Source of the DNA: an uncultured bacterium
GTDB taxonomy: Bacteria; Bacillota; Clostridia; Oscillospirales; Oscillospiraceae
Reading direction: 5' to 3'
Assembly (NCBI GenBank): GCA_946548895.1
Contig: CAMNQF010000001.1
Span: forward strand, 124,001 to 188,000
DNA: 64,000 bases
Shown here: positions 43,515 to 54,900 of the stretch, in pieces
How the letters are laid out: every line of letters starts with the position of its first letter
Position numbering within the stretch: the first letter of the stretch is position 1
The notes under the pieces: generated by a model
The model's input: only the letters and a program-made list of their open reading frames with translations
Databases searched by the model: none
What the model was told of the DNA's origin: nothing
Position numbers and translations under genes: made by a program

Positions 43515-46500
43515 ATGAAGAAACGAATTCCCGCCCTGGCGTTGGCGCTGGCGGTCCTGATGACCGCGCTCCCGGTCAGGGCCCTCGCTTACAGCGACGT
43601 CTCGGGGCACTGGGCGCAGGGCGCCATTGAGAACAGTGAGAAGAGCGGATTCCTGGGCGGCTATGGGGACGGGACCTTCCGGCCCGACCAGCCGGTCACA
43701 GGCGCCGAGTTGGCCGGCGCCCTGAACAGCCTGCTGGGGACCAAGCTCCAGAGCTCCGCCCCCAGCCTGACCCGGCAGGACGCGGTGGTGATGATCGCCA
43801 AGGCGGTGAACATGGCCCCCGCGGATCAGGCTGAAGTGTCATTCGCCGACGCCGGCTCGATTTCCGCCGGCGCGCTGCCTTACGTGAACGCCATGGCTAA
43901 CGGCGGCTATGTGAGGGGTTCCGCCGGACGGTTCCACCCCACCGCCGCCATGACCCGCGGAGAAGCCGCCACCGTGCTGGACAACCTCACCGACGGGGGC
44001 AGGGCGGTGGCAAAAGCTGATTCCGGCACCTACATTGGAAAGGTAATGAAGTCCAACGGCACCATTGCCTATCAAGGTATTCAATATGCCACGCATGAAC
44101 GTTGGGAAGCGCCTGTTATGATTTCCGGGCGAAGCGATGTGATCCCCGCGCTGAACTTTGGCCCAAACTCCATTGACGGGTATGAAGACGACCTGAATCT
44201 CGTGGTTTATGTCAACCCCAACTCCACAAACCCCAATAAGTCGGTCTTTATGTGGCAGTATGGCTGCGGCCAGCGGGGCGGTGATACCGCAAACCATGAT
44301 TGGAGCGGCTTTGTCGCCGAAAACCCTGATATTATTGTTGTCACCCCCAACCATAGAGGCAATTTCTGGGGCAGCATTGATCTGAGCCAGCTACAGGGTT
44401 ATGATGCTGTCGCCGATAAGTATCAGTACTCCAACAATCTTGCCCGCCTTGACCTTCTAACCTGCTTGAAATGGATTAACAAGAACATCGCCGCATTCGG
44501 CGGCAACCCCAGGGACGTGACCATCGGCGGCCAGTCCTCCGGTTCCAACAACTGTACCTGTCTCCTCATGATGGAAGAGGCTCATCCCTATTTCCAGAAG
44601 GCAATCATGGAGTCGTCTTTCTCTGTGGACATCTCTCTCCAGCCGTTGGATGACGCCAAATTTGTCTCTCAGCAGCTCTTTAACGAGCTGGGCGTGACTA
44701 CGGTGGAGCAGCTTCTTGCCTGCACTCCCGAGCAGATTAACGCCGTGAAGGATAAGTTCCTTTCCGCTTCCGCCAGCGGGTCTTCCGCCTTTGCCGAGAT
44801 CGAATGCAAACTGTTCAGCCCGGTGGTGGACGGCGTTGTCATCCCCAATGACTACTATGAGTGCCTGATGAACGGTTCTCTTGCGGGCATCAAGTGCGTC
44901 TTTGGGTCCAATGCAGGCGAGTATGACCAGCAGTATCTCAATAAGGACAAGACCCGTTACACAGACGAAGAGGCATTGGCCTTCACCGTGGAGCAGAACT
45001 GGGGCAAGCTGTCCGACCGCGGCTGGAACAAAGACAACGCCCAATCCGTGATTGACCAGTTCTACAGCCACAACGCCGAGTACGGGCGGGACAATTTTAC
45101 TGCCGCCAAGGATTTGAAGAACGATCTTTATCTCCGCATCGGTTCCCTGATGTATGCGGAGGCGGCCAGTGGATACACGGACGTTTATATGTACTACAAT
45201 ACCTTTGACGCGACACCGGCCGGGACTGCCCTCGATGATGATATCCGTGCCGCTCACGGCTCTGAGGTCAAGGTGATCAGCCGTAACTGGAGTGATCTGG
45301 AAAAGCCTGGCGCCCTGTTTGATGTCGATCCGAACGCCCGCGAGTTTGCTTCCATGCTCAGCAACATCTGGGCCGCCTTTATCCGTACCGGCGATCCCAA
45401 CTGTGCGGAAATCAAGGACAAGGGCGTTACCTGGACCAAATACGATTCCACCAGCCACAACACCCTGGTCATTGACGCCAAGCCCCAGATGGTCCAAGGC
45501 GTGCGGCAGAAGGACGTGGACCTGCTCATGCCGCTGTTCCGGGAGTATCCCCTGCTTCAGAATTTGAAGGTATCCTCCCCCGGCGTGTATTCCGGCTATA
45601 GCCGGGTTGAGTATGACGGCTACAAGCGTTACAGCGTATACGTTCCCGTCAGCGACGGCACCAGGCTGGCTGTGGACTACTGCATCCCCACCAAGGACGG
45701 CGTGGAGGCCGGGGGCAAGTTCCCCGTGGTGTTTACCTATACTCCCTATGGCCGCCAGCGCGCCGATAACGCGGCCAGCGCCGAGTGGTTTACCAAGCAC
45801 GGCTATATTTTCGCGGCCGCTGACGCCCGGGGCATGGGGGCCTCTTTCGGCACCCGCGATTCCGCCAACTCCCCCCAGGAGGCCCAGGACGGCGCGGATG
45901 TGGTGGCCTGGATCCACGCCCAGAGCTGGTGCGACGGCAAAATCGGCACCATCGGCTCCTCCTATGTGGGCCAGACTCAGCTGGCCATTCTGAGCAAGAC
46001 CAAACTGGTGGACGCCTCGGTCATCGGCTGCACCGACTATAACAAGTATGACGGGTGGATCCGGGGGGGCGTGCCCCGCGCCTTCGGCTCCCAGCCGGAC
46101 ACCATGTGGGGTGAGACTGAGGCGGAGATCGCCGCCACCATCCAAAAGACGGTGGACAGCACCCCGGCCGTGGACGCTGACGCCGATAAAAAGCTCCTGG
46201 CCCAGGCCATCGCCGGTCATGTGGACAACGGCCTTCAGATCCCCATGTTCCAGCGCCTGCTCTGGCGGGACAGCTACTCCGAGGAAGTGGGCGGCGAATA
46301 CTGGAACCTGGTCAGCGCCAGCACCAACAAGCAGGCCATCAACGACTCCGGCTCCGCCATCTATCTGATGGGCGGCCTGTACGACGTATTCCGCCGGGAT
46401 ACCATCGTGACCTACCACAACCTGACCGGGCCCAAGAAGATGACCATCGGCCCCTGGTATCACACCAAGGCCAAGGTGGACCCGAACTGGGAGGTGGAGC

Positions 46501-47270
46501 AGCTGCGCTGGTTTGATTACTGGCTCAAGGGCATCGAAAACGGCGTCATGGATGAGGACCCCATTTACCTGAAAACCGCCAACCAGAGCGCGGACAACGG
46601 CTATACCTGGCTGAAGGAATGGCCCATGGACCAAGGCGGCAGCACCGCCATGTACCTGAACCGCGACGGCCGGCTCTCCCAGCAGAAGGCCGCGCAAGAC
46701 AGCTTTATGGACTACGACGTGGTCTATGGCATTACCACCGGCGTGGAATCCGCCTCTTCCGCCGATGTGGACGCCAAGGGCCTGTGCTTTACCACCGCCC
46801 CCATGGACAAGGATTTCCGAATTTCCGGCCATGCCATGGCCCACATCAATTTTGAGATGCTCACGGACGACAAGGACATCGACTTCTTTGTCACGGTGTC
46901 CGACTATGATCCCGCCACCGGGGAGGCGTTTGTCTTTGACGACGGCCACCTGCGGGCGTCCCTGCGCCAGAGCAGCCAGGCTCCCTACAATTACCTGGGC
47001 CTGCCCTGGTTCAAGGCGGAGCAGGGAGACAACCAGTACCTGTCGAAGGGCCAGGTTTACAGTCTGGAATTTGACCTGATGCCCACCTCCTACATCATTC
47101 CGCGGGGCCATTGCCTGCGCGTCACCGTCTCCAACTCCATGGACCGCTTCTATTACCTGGGCCGCGGGGAGTTTGAGGCCGACCCCAAGTGCGAGACGCC
47201 TGACATCCGGCTGTACACCGGGGGCGCGAACGCGTCCTATGTGGAATTCCCGGATATGCTGGCGGAATGA
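43515..47270 (+). CDS. Secreted SLH-anchored fusion of a type-B carboxylesterase and a CocE/X-Pro dipeptidyl-peptidase-like hydrolase
   Basis: 1251 residues, start behind AAGGAGG. Signal peptide 1-25 (KKRIPALALALAVLMTALPV), two SLH-like repeats (about 26-75 and 105-155), a carboxylesterase-B domain (about 168-690) and an S15/CocE domain (about 700-1250). Both triads appear intact: Ser341 in GGQSSGS, Glu469 in GSNAGEYD, His581 in AAHGSEV; and Ser816 in GSSYVG, Asp957 in GGLYDVF, His983 in PWYHTK. It probably sits on the cell surface and hydrolyses esters or amides from the medium. The esterase part is somewhat AT-richer than the S15 part, hinting at a mosaic origin. Likely controlled by the divergent PucR-like protein. 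Confidence 0.85.
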   Translation: MKKRIPALALALAVLMTALPVRALAYSDVSGHWAQGAIENSEKSGFLGGYGDGTFRPDQPVTGAELAGALNSLLGTKLQSSAPSLTRQDAVVMIAKAVNMAPADQAEVSFADAGSISAGALPYVNAMANGGYVRGSAGRFHPTAAMTRGEAATVLDNLTDGGRAVAKADSGTYIGKVMKSNGTIAYQGIQYATHERWEAPVMISGRSDVIPALNFGPNSIDGYEDDLNLVVYVNPNSTNPNKSVFMWQYGCGQRGGDTANHDWSGFVAENPDIIVVTPNHRGNFWGSIDLSQLQGYDAVADKYQYSNNLARLDLLTCLKWINKNIAAFGGNPRDVTIGGQSSGSNNCTCLLMMEEAHPYFQKAIMESSFSVDISLQPLDDAKFVSQQLFNELGVTTVEQLLACTPEQINAVKDKFLSASASGSSAFAEIECKLFSPVVDGVVIPNDYYECLMNGSLAGIKCVFGSNAGEYDQQYLNKDKTRYTDEEALAFTVEQNWGKLSDRGWNKDNAQSVIDQFYSHNAEYGRDNFTAAKDLKNDLYLRIGSLMYAEAASGYTDVYMYYNTFDATPAGTALDDDIRAAHGSEVKVISRNWSDLEKPGALFDVDPNAREFASMLSNIWAAFIRTGDPNCAEIKDKGVTWTKYDSTSHNTLVIDAKPQMVQGVRQKDVDLLMPLFREYPLLQNLKVSSPGVYSGYSRVEYDGYKRYSVYVPVSDGTRLAVDYCIPTKDGVEAGGKFPVVFTYTPYGRQRADNAASAEWFTKHGYIFAAADARGMGASFGTRDSANSPQEAQDGADVVAWIHAQSWCDGKIGTIGSSYVGQTQLAILSKTKLVDASVIGCTDYNKYDGWIRGGVPRAFGSQPDTMWGETEAEIAATIQKTVDSTPAVDADADKKLLAQAIAGHVDNGLQIPMFQRLLWRDSYSEEVGGEYWNLVSASTNKQAINDSGSAIYLMGGLYDVFRRDTIVTYHNLTGPKKMTIGPWYHTKAKVDPNWEVEQLRWFDYWLKGIENGVMDEDPIYLKTANQSADNGYTWLKEWPMDQGGSTAMYLNRDGRLSQQKAAQDSFMDYDVVYGITTGVESASSADVDAKGLCFTTAPMDKDFRISGHAMAHINFEMLTDDKDIDFFVTVSDYDPATGEAFVFDDGHLRASLRQSSQAPYNYLGLPWFKAEQGDNQYLSKGQVYSLEFDLMPTSYIIPRGHCLRVTVSNSMDRFYYLGRGEFEADPKCETPDIRLYTGGANASYVEFPDMLAE

Positions 47271-47645
47271 TTTGTGGAGAGAGGGTTCCACCGCACCGCC
47301 CGGAGGCTTTCCCGGACCGTACGTTATGAAAAACTGAGCGCCGTCCTCGCCTCCCGGGTGGGCGTGCGCAGCCGCGAAAACGCACCGCCCCATCCTGCCC
47401 GCGGGCAGGATGGGGCGGTGCCGGCGGTTTCCGGCCTCCCGCCGGGCCAGCCTGCAGGCAGAGGACCGCTGAAAAAGCCCTTGCGCTATGCCAGCTTTTG
47501 CGCTACAATAGAACCGCGAAAACAGGGCGCCCCGGCCGCTCGCGCAATGGCATGACCCCATCCCGGGCCCATTGGGGGGATGCCGCCTTCCTGTCCGCCG
47601 GCCTTTCCGATGTGCCCGCCGAACGCTGAGGAGGAGAAATGCGCC
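47271..47645. terminator. Intergenic region with a 40-base palindrome after the SLH-esterase
   Basis: 375 bp with no gene. A near-perfect palindrome has arms 47382-47400 (GCACCGCCCCATCCTGCCC) and 47403-47421 with a two-base centre; no T run follows. It may terminate the esterase transcript or be a cruciform/repeat. A GAGGAGGAG ribosome site at 47627-47637 belongs to rpoN. Confidence 0.55.
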
Positions 47646-49011
47646 GTGGAATTAGACCTGACACAGCGGCAGGGACAAACGCTCTCCCCCAGATGATACA
47701 ATCCGCGGCAGTGCTCCAGATGGCCGCCCAGGAGCTTGGGGAGTACTTGGAGACGGTCCTCCAGGAGAACCCCGTTTTGGAACTGGAGGAATCCTTCAGC
47801 CCTCCCGACGCGGGGGACGACCTGCGGCGGAAATTGGAGTGGCTGGAGTCCAATGACCCGCAAAACAGGGAATATCATTGGCAGGACGCTCAGGCCGACG
47901 CGGATCCCCTGCGCAATTGCGGCGCCACGGGACGCGAACAGGAGAGCCTCTACCACTATCTGCGGCTTCAGCTGGAAGCGATGCGGCTGGACAGGCGCAC
48001 AGCGGAATGCGCGCGGCTGCTGGCGGCCAGCCTGAATCAAAACGGCTGGCTGGATGAGGAACTCTCCGCGCTGGCCCTGGAAACGGGGCAGCCTGTCAGC
48101 GCCATAGAGCGGGCGTTAGAAGTGGTTCAGTCGCTGGACCCTGCCGGGGTGGCAGCGAGAAATCTGACAGAATGCCTGCGCCTCCAATTGGTCCGGCAGC
48201 GGCCAATCAACGAATTGGCGGTACGGATTGCCGAGGGGTACTTGGACGCGCTTGCCAAAAACAGGTACGGCCTTATCGCGTGCTCGTTAGGGGTAGCGCG
48301 GGATGAGGCGTTCGCCGCCTGTGAATTAATCCGAAGCCTGAACCCCCGCCCCTGCGCTGATTTCACCGCCGGCAGGGGCCCCGCCTACATAACCCCCGAT
48401 ATCATTGTGTCGGGGGACGCCGGCCATTTTGAGCTGGCATATAACGACCGGCTTTTCCCGACCCTGAACATCAGTTCCTACTATACGAAATTGCTGCGAG
48501 AAAGTGACGACGAACAGGTGAGGGACTATCTCGCCGGCAAGCTTCGTCAGGCAAAGTGGACAATTCGCGCAGTAGATCAGCGGAAAACGACCCTTACCGT
48601 ATGTGTGCAGTGCATCTTGGAGGCGCAGGAGGACTTTTTCCGCCTGGGGGAAGGCCATTTAAAGCCTTTGTCGCTGGCGGACATAGCGCGGCGGGTCGGC
48701 CTCCATGAATCGACTGTGAGCCGCGCGGTAAGCGGGAAGTACCTGCAATGCCCACGGGGGACGTACCCCTTGAGCTATTTCTTTTCCAGGCGTCTGGGCC
48801 CGGACGAGGGGGGGGGGAAAGCATTTCCGCTGACGGCGCAAAGTCCCTGCTGAAGGAGCTGATTGAGGGCGGGGACCGGCGCAAGCCCTTATCCGACCAG
48901 AAGCTGTGCGAGCGCATGGCTGCCAAGGGCTGTGTGCTTTCGCGCCGGACAGTGGCGAAATATCGGGATGAATTGGGGATACCTGGGACCGGCGGCAGAA
49001 AACGCGGCTGA
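47646..49011 (+). pseudogene. rpoN: RNA polymerase sigma-54 factor, interrupted by two homopolymer frameshifts
   Basis: The true N terminus is read from GTG 47646 as VELDLTQRQGQTLSP, the canonical sigma-54 start, but hits TGA at 47694 unless one base is added at the C5 run 47686-47690. The body then continues in another frame (MIQSAAVLQMAAQELGEYL ... to SYFFSRR). At a G10 run (48808-48817) the frame shifts again; the final part, with KPLSDQKLCERMAAKG and the RpoN box SRRTVAKYRDELGIP, is in a third frame ending at 49011. One extra base at each run restores a full protein. As written, an ATG at 47639 would give a 404-residue product lacking the RpoN box. Decay, slippage control or sequencing error are all possible. 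Confidence 0.85.
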
Positions 49012-49030
49012 CCTGGGGTGTTAAAAGTAT

Positions 49031-49075
49031 GAGGGTATTGGGGACGTTTCTAAAAGAAGCGCCCCCAATACCCTC
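49031..49075 (+). terminator. Terminator-like hairpin after rpoN
   Basis: GAGGGTATTGGGG (49031-49043) and CCCCAATACCCTC (49063-49075) pair perfectly over 13 bp with a 19-base loop, 20 bases after the rpoN stop. Confidence 0.7.
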
Positions 49076-49190
49076 GTCATTTTCATAAGGCGAAGCGGCT
49101 AGCGCGGCGATCTTATGTTCGCGCCTTCCCGGCAGCTTATCTTATATTATAACATTTTTTGCAAGCAGGTATGGTGTTTTGCGTATACTG

Positions 49191-49199
49191 TGCTATAAT
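49191..49199 (+). promoter_or_regulatory. Extended -10 promoter for the helicase operon
   Basis: TGCTATAAT, an extended -10 element, in the AT-rich 313-bp gap before the first helicase. No good -35 is seen. TTGCAA at 49159 with TATACT at 49184 (19-bp spacer) is an alternative. Confidence 0.5.
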
Positions 49200-49324
49200 A
49201 TGGGTAAGCGGACAAAAAGTTACCATTTATTTCCTTCCAAGTGGAATATTTGAACTGTATGGCGCGTTACGGCCGGCGGGCGGATTTTAGGCGGCGCTTA
49301 CTCGCAGGAAGAGGGAGGTATGAT

Positions 49325-51982
49325 ATGGAACAGTACGATCATGTACGGAATATCAGCAGAAGCCTGGGCTATGATCGGTTGCTGCCCCTGCAGGAAAAGG
49401 CATTTCGAATGCCGGAACTCTACGACCCGAGTAAAAACATCTTTGTTACGGGAAACACTTCCAGCGGCAAAACGCTGATTCCGCTTCTCCACTACATTCT
49501 CGAGCGGGAGAAAAATCCTGCGTACAAAATGCTGTTTCTTGTGCCATACCGGGCGCTGGCCGCGCAAAAGAAGCTGGAGATTGAGGAACTCCTGCGCAAA
49601 AAATTTTCGGAACTGAGTGTTTGCGTCTCAACGGGCGAACTGCGGGACGACGACAGGGACGTCAGAACAGGACTTGCGGATGTCGCGATTGTTATTTATG
49701 AAAAGGCGTATCATTTTGCCTGCTGCATACCAGATTTCTTGAAGCGCTATCACACCGTTGTTTATGACGAATTCGCGTTAAGCGAGGATGAGCAGCGCGG
49801 TGTGGCCTGTGACCTGATGCTGCTCCAGGGTATGAGTTCGTCCTGCAGGCTATTTGTCCTCTCCACCCCGCACTACAGCTGGGGCGAATATATCCACGGC
49901 GGGAATTTTACTCCCGTACAGGTTCTGGAACATGAGAGCCGGTCCGTGGTTCCCCGGGAGGAAATCCCTATTTTCCTGGATCGGTGCGCCAAGGGCAGCA
50001 AGGCGGCCGAGTTTCACGATTACAATAAGCGCCCGCTGGGCATGGAAAAGGTTCGGGAACGCGGCTCAAAGAATGATTTGATCGAAGACCTCTGCGCGAT
50101 GCATCTGGAGCGGGGACATCGGATCTTGGTGTTCATGAACAATTGCCAGGAGGTGCGCCGGATGGCCAACGAGCTTGGACGGCGCCTGCAGGAGAAAAAG
50201 CCCGAGCTGCTTCATCCGCTGGGGCCGGACGAAGATGAGGATTGGTGTTTTCGCAATGTTTTGGATGAGACCGGCCTTTTGGAGGAGGACCTCCTCGGAT
50301 TGATGAATCCACAGGAATGCGTCTTGTTCCGGCAGGGGATTGCGTATCACAACAGTTGGCTGAGGTATGAGCTCCGCACGCTGGTGGAAAAAGAATTGCT
50401 GACCGACAAGGGCTGCCTGAATGTCGTGTTCTCAACGGAGACAATGGCCTATGGAATTAACAGCAGCGTGGATGTCGTCATCGTGGCGGATATGTACAAA
50501 AACATATGGGAGTACAGGTCCTGCCGCAGGCCGGACAAAAATGGCCGTATGAAGGCCCGCACGATCAATCGGGAGTACACCGCGTTCTTAAAGGTAAACG
50601 AGTATCAGAACTATATTGGCCGCGCCGGACGGTATGGCCGCACGCAAAAAGGATACGCCTACGCGTTAATGACGCAGACTCCGGGCAAATCTGACATTCG
50701 GAGCTCATGGGACAAACTGATGAAGCAGCGCGACGACCCTCCCCGCGCGAGGAGCACGCTGCTGAAGCTGGACGCCTACTGCAATAGGGAATGCGAGCGC
50801 AAGGATCATTGCGCGGGCAGCAGCTGCCAGAAGTGCAGCCTCTATGCCAATGAATTCGCCATGCCGGTCCTGAGTTTAATCCCCCCGGAGGGAATCACCT
50901 TCCGGCAGATCAGGGAGCGCCTCCTGTGGCTGCCCGGCATAGATAAAAATATGTCTTGGCTGGACAGAAACATTGAAAACGCGCTGCGGCGCTTGGTGTA
51001 CCGAACGGGGCCCGCCCGCTGGGTGAGGGCAAAAAAAAATACGGGACCGATATATTCCAGGCGGTATTATCTCACCAAGGCGGGACAGGCTGTCTGCGGT
51101 ATGCTGACCACCATGTATGAATGTGACTGCCTGAGAAAGTACCTGTCTGGACAGCAGGCAGAGGCCTCGGACAAGATGGAACCGCGGAATCTTCTCCGCC
51201 TGATGACGCTTGATCCCTTCGACCTGTTTTATGAACTGTGCGTGTTGCCGGAGCTCCAAAAAATTGCGGAGGATTTTTTTGGCATCAACGACTCCAGTTC
51301 CAGCGAGGGACGCAAGTGGCTTTCCGTTTACAACGACCTTTGCACCAGAAAGCTTTCGGCATATTATAACACGCGCAAAAAATGTATCTCGCTAAAGCTG
51401 TACGAACGGTTGACCATTCCGTCGGGGAACAGGCACGTGTACCGCATCACAAATCCCTTTGACACGTACCGGCTGCTGCTTGCCATTACGATCTACGAGT
51501 GGTACCGCACCGCGTCGATCCGTGAGCTCGATAGGGATTTGAACTCAGTGCCGGGAACAGTGGTCATCACGACGGGCCGAATCTCTCACCTGACGCAGCA
51601 AACTTCCTTTTATTTGCAAATCCTTGCCGCAATGTGTGATACCATGCTGGATCCAGCCTATGAGGAGATCAAAGCCCTTTTGCTTCGGATGGAGCTTTGC
51701 CTCTACTTTGGAATCCGGGAAAGCAACGCGACGGTGATTCCCGTGGAAGAACTGCGCCAGCTTACACGGCGGCAGCAATCGGCCGTCTCCAGGATTATGG
51801 AATTTTGCTCAAATTCCCCGCCGGCGCCAATACGCGAGGAACTGACCAAGCGGCAAATTCGGGACTGGAAGCAGCTGCTTCACACGATGAGCGATCTTCC
51901 GGCAGATGGCACGGCGGCCGTTCTTTTGAAAAAGAAGTATCCGATCCTGGTTGAAGCAGAACAAGAATTTAAGAAACCGTAA
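49325..51982 (+). CDS. Ski2-like SF2 helicase, first gene of a helicase / helicase-TIR pair
   Basis: 885 residues, start behind GGGAGGT (an upstream in-frame ATG at 49241 has no ribosome site). Helicase motifs: I TGNTSSGKT (Lys49), Ia PYRALAAQKK, II VVYDEFAL (Asp148, DEFA instead of DEAD/DEAH), III LSTPHY, V-like VVFSTETMAYGINSSVD, VI NYIGRAGRYGR (432-436). Ski2-type QxxGRAGR form. A five-Cys group (C486, C490, C496, C501, C504) follows and may bind zinc. The C-terminal 380 residues are helical and unassigned. The next gene starts 15 bases after the stop. Codon use is more AT-rich than the core genes, fitting transfer. A nucleic-acid-translocating defence protein is the best guess. Confidence 0.85.
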   Translation: MEQYDHVRNISRSLGYDRLLPLQEKAFRMPELYDPSKNIFVTGNTSSGKTLIPLLHYILEREKNPAYKMLFLVPYRALAAQKKLEIEELLRKKFSELSVCVSTGELRDDDRDVRTGLADVAIVIYEKAYHFACCIPDFLKRYHTVVYDEFALSEDEQRGVACDLMLLQGMSSSCRLFVLSTPHYSWGEYIHGGNFTPVQVLEHESRSVVPREEIPIFLDRCAKGSKAAEFHDYNKRPLGMEKVRERGSKNDLIEDLCAMHLERGHRILVFMNNCQEVRRMANELGRRLQEKKPELLHPLGPDEDEDWCFRNVLDETGLLEEDLLGLMNPQECVLFRQGIAYHNSWLRYELRTLVEKELLTDKGCLNVVFSTETMAYGINSSVDVVIVADMYKNIWEYRSCRRPDKNGRMKARTINREYTAFLKVNEYQNYIGRAGRYGRTQKGYAYALMTQTPGKSDIRSSWDKLMKQRDDPPRARSTLLKLDAYCNRECERKDHCAGSSCQKCSLYANEFAMPVLSLIPPEGITFRQIRERLLWLPGIDKNMSWLDRNIENALRRLVYRTGPARWVRAKKNTGPIYSRRYYLTKAGQAVCGMLTTMYECDCLRKYLSGQQAEASDKMEPRNLLRLMTLDPFDLFYELCVLPELQKIAEDFFGINDSSSSEGRKWLSVYNDLCTRKLSAYYNTRKKCISLKLYERLTIPSGNRHVYRITNPFDTYRLLLAITIYEWYRTASIRELDRDLNSVPGTVVITTGRISHLTQQTSFYLQILAAMCDTMLDPAYEEIKALLLRMELCLYFGIRESNATVIPVEELRQLTRRQQSAVSRIMEFCSNSPPAPIREELTKRQIRDWKQLLHTMSDLPADGTAAVLLKKKYPILVEAEQEFKKP

Positions 51983-51997
51983 GGGAAAGGGGCTATT

Positions 51998-54900
51998 ATG
52001 ACATTACGCGAACGCTTGGAAGAGCATAAGCTCAACGGCGAGACATTTGCCGCCGGCCGTGAGACACATAACAATTGGGACGGGCAACTGACCGCGATGC
52101 AGGACGCGGTGCTGGCGGACGAGCATTTTTGGGACACGGCGAAGAACCTGATTATCCAGGGCGCCACCTCCAGCGGAAAAACGCTCCTTGCGGAGATCGC
52201 GGCTTACCGTCAGATCACGGATGAGAAAATCTGGCGCAAGAAAGTCATTTTTTTGGTTCCCCTGCGCGCGCTTGTCACCGCGCAGTGCAATCAAATCAAG
52301 CGCGATTTTCAGAACGTCACGCTCAATGGGAAACATCTCGAAATTTTTGAGTCTTCCGCGGACTATCAGGACCACGACGCGCAGATCATGATGGGCGATT
52401 ATGACATCGCGGTAATCGTCTATGAAAAGTTTTTCGCCCTGTTGAGCAGTGGGCAGAGCCGGGAAAACAATATGCTGAAAAACTGCGGGCTCGTTATCGT
52501 CGACGAATTGCAGATGCTCTCCACAAAAGACCGCGGCCCTAAAATGGAGTTTTCCATTATGCGCCTGCTGGAAATGCACCGGGTCAAGGAAGAGGGAGAC
52601 GAGGAGCCGGAGGAAAATATCCGCATTATTGGCCTGACGACGTCGGAGAGCGGCGTGGAGGACCTCGGCGCCTGGATGAAGGCCAATATAGTCGGGAACG
52701 CGATTCGCCCTGTCCCCCTGCGGCAGTACATCGTGTCCTATGACACGGGCAAAATGATGTATAAAGACATTGCCGGAGAGGGAGACCCCGCAAAACCCGA
52801 TGACGCGAATGGGAACCCCGACAAGGTTGAGGAGATTTCATTGCTGGCCAAGTTTGATTCCGGCAATTGCGATAAGGACAAGAAACAACGCTGCCTGTAC
52901 TCTCTTCTGGCAACCTGGCTGGAGCCGAACAAGGAAAAGAAAATCCTGATTTTTACGAACGCCAAGTGGAACACGCGGGAAATCGCCAATGGAATTGTCC
53001 GAAAATTCCCGCAGTTTGAGCCGCCGGCCGCGGAAAATGCCGAGAGGCGGGCGGAGCTGAGGGAACAGTTCCACAGGGTTCTGGTGGAATTCAGCGACGA
53101 GGATGGCGTAAACGACCTGGAAAGGCTTATCTCAAAGGGAGTGGCGTTCCATCACTCCGGCCTTCCCGCGATAGTGCGTACCATGATTGAGGATGATTTT
53201 CGCGACGAGAACGGGCATATTCAAATCGTCGTATGCACGGAAACCCTGATGGTTGGAATGAATCTTCCCGCCGACATCGTCATTCTGTATGACGGCACGA
53301 CGTACCGCGGGGGCAAAATCCCAGTGCCGCTTTCCGTGCAATCGTATAACAATTTTGTGGGGCGCGCCGGGCGCCTGGGGATGAATAGCGCCCCCAATTA
53401 CCGCGGCAAGAGCTATCTCCTGACGGAAAACCTGGAGCGCGATTACAGCCGGTATACCGCCGACAGGAAGACTGCCGTCAAGTCGTCTTTCCGTTCCGGC
53501 AGCCCGGAGGTGCTGGCGCCGTATTTTCTCAACTGGATCGGCAAAGAGCATACGGTGGAGGAGCGGATTCAGAGCGGCCTGCGCATCAACTTCTGCTACC
53601 ACAAAGAAATATGGGACGAAGCAGTTATCAAAAAAGACGCCGAAGCGATTTTGGACCAGCTGAAAAACGCCGTTCCCACCCCCCAAAAGCGGCTGATTAT
53701 AAAACGGAAAAATGGGAGCCATATTTTGTCGAATTTGGGGAACGCGCTGGCGCCTTATGCGCTTAACCTTGACACCTGCAAAATCCTGATCGAGTATATG
53801 CTCCAAAAACCCATTTCTGAATCAGATATTTGGTTCTTAGCCCCGGACGACGAGTCCAGCGTCTGCCCGCCAAAGCCGCTGATTGAATTGATTTTGACAA
53901 TCTGCTCCTGCGAGGAAGTGGATAAAAGCCCGGCAATCAGCGTTTTTGGAAATGAGAGCGAGGTCAAGGCGCTGAACCGGTCGCTTCAGGACTATTTGAA
54001 GCAAATCTATCCCAAGCGGCAGGATGAGGAGCCCCAGGAGGACGAATGGGACTGCGAGGACGAGGACGCCTGTAAAAAGCTTACGCGGATAGCGTACAGC
54101 AGCTATATTGCCGAGCCGGAGGAATTGCGCCAGGTTGTCCGCACCCTGATTCTATGCCTCTGGCTGGCAGGATACCGCGTGAGAAAAATCAAGGAGATCC
54201 TCCGGCTGAACAGCGCGGCATTTTCGACCAGCGATATCGAGAGAATCTCCGAGGCCGCCGCCTACCTGGTGGAAGCCGCGAGCAAATGCCAGGACATCCT
54301 GCTTGACTCCAAAGACGCCCCGGCTTTGTACCGGCTGTCCATTCGAATGAAGTACGGCATCCCGCATGAGCTGCACTGCCTGGCCAATACCCATGTGCGC
54401 GGGATCACGCGCAATCAGCTGCTAACCATTTGGCGTAAGGCCCAGCAGGTGCACAAAACGCCGCGGGATTACATCATGGCAAGCTTTAATCCGCATCATC
54501 AAGCATTGCGGAAAGCGCTGCAGGCCCGCGAAAGGGTTAACAACTACTACCAGCAGATTGAGAATATTCAAGAAGAGGACCAGTCCCATATCTGCAAGGA
54601 ACTCTCCTCCCATCTGCAGAATATGGATATGCACTCCGGCGCCGGGGCGCGAGGGTGCCGGGATGCGATACACAGCATTCTGACCGCCGTTTCCGAAAGG
54701 CAGGAGAACGGCTGGTCAATTATACCTGCGCAGAATGAGTTGGAATTTACTTTTATGACAGAGAACCAACGCTCTTACTGCCTGCGCTTTGGATTGTTTG
54801 ACATGGGCGAAAATAGCGATGAATGGTTCACGCAAATTAGAGACTTTGATTGCCAGCCCACCCGGGACCGCAACCAACATCAAGTAAACATAGCGGTCCT

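Noticed and set aside
44457..47561. A 1034-codon minus-strand frame opposite the SLH-esterase gene
   Set aside because: No ribosome site, low-complexity Gly/Val/His composition, and the plus strand encodes two intact hydrolase domains.
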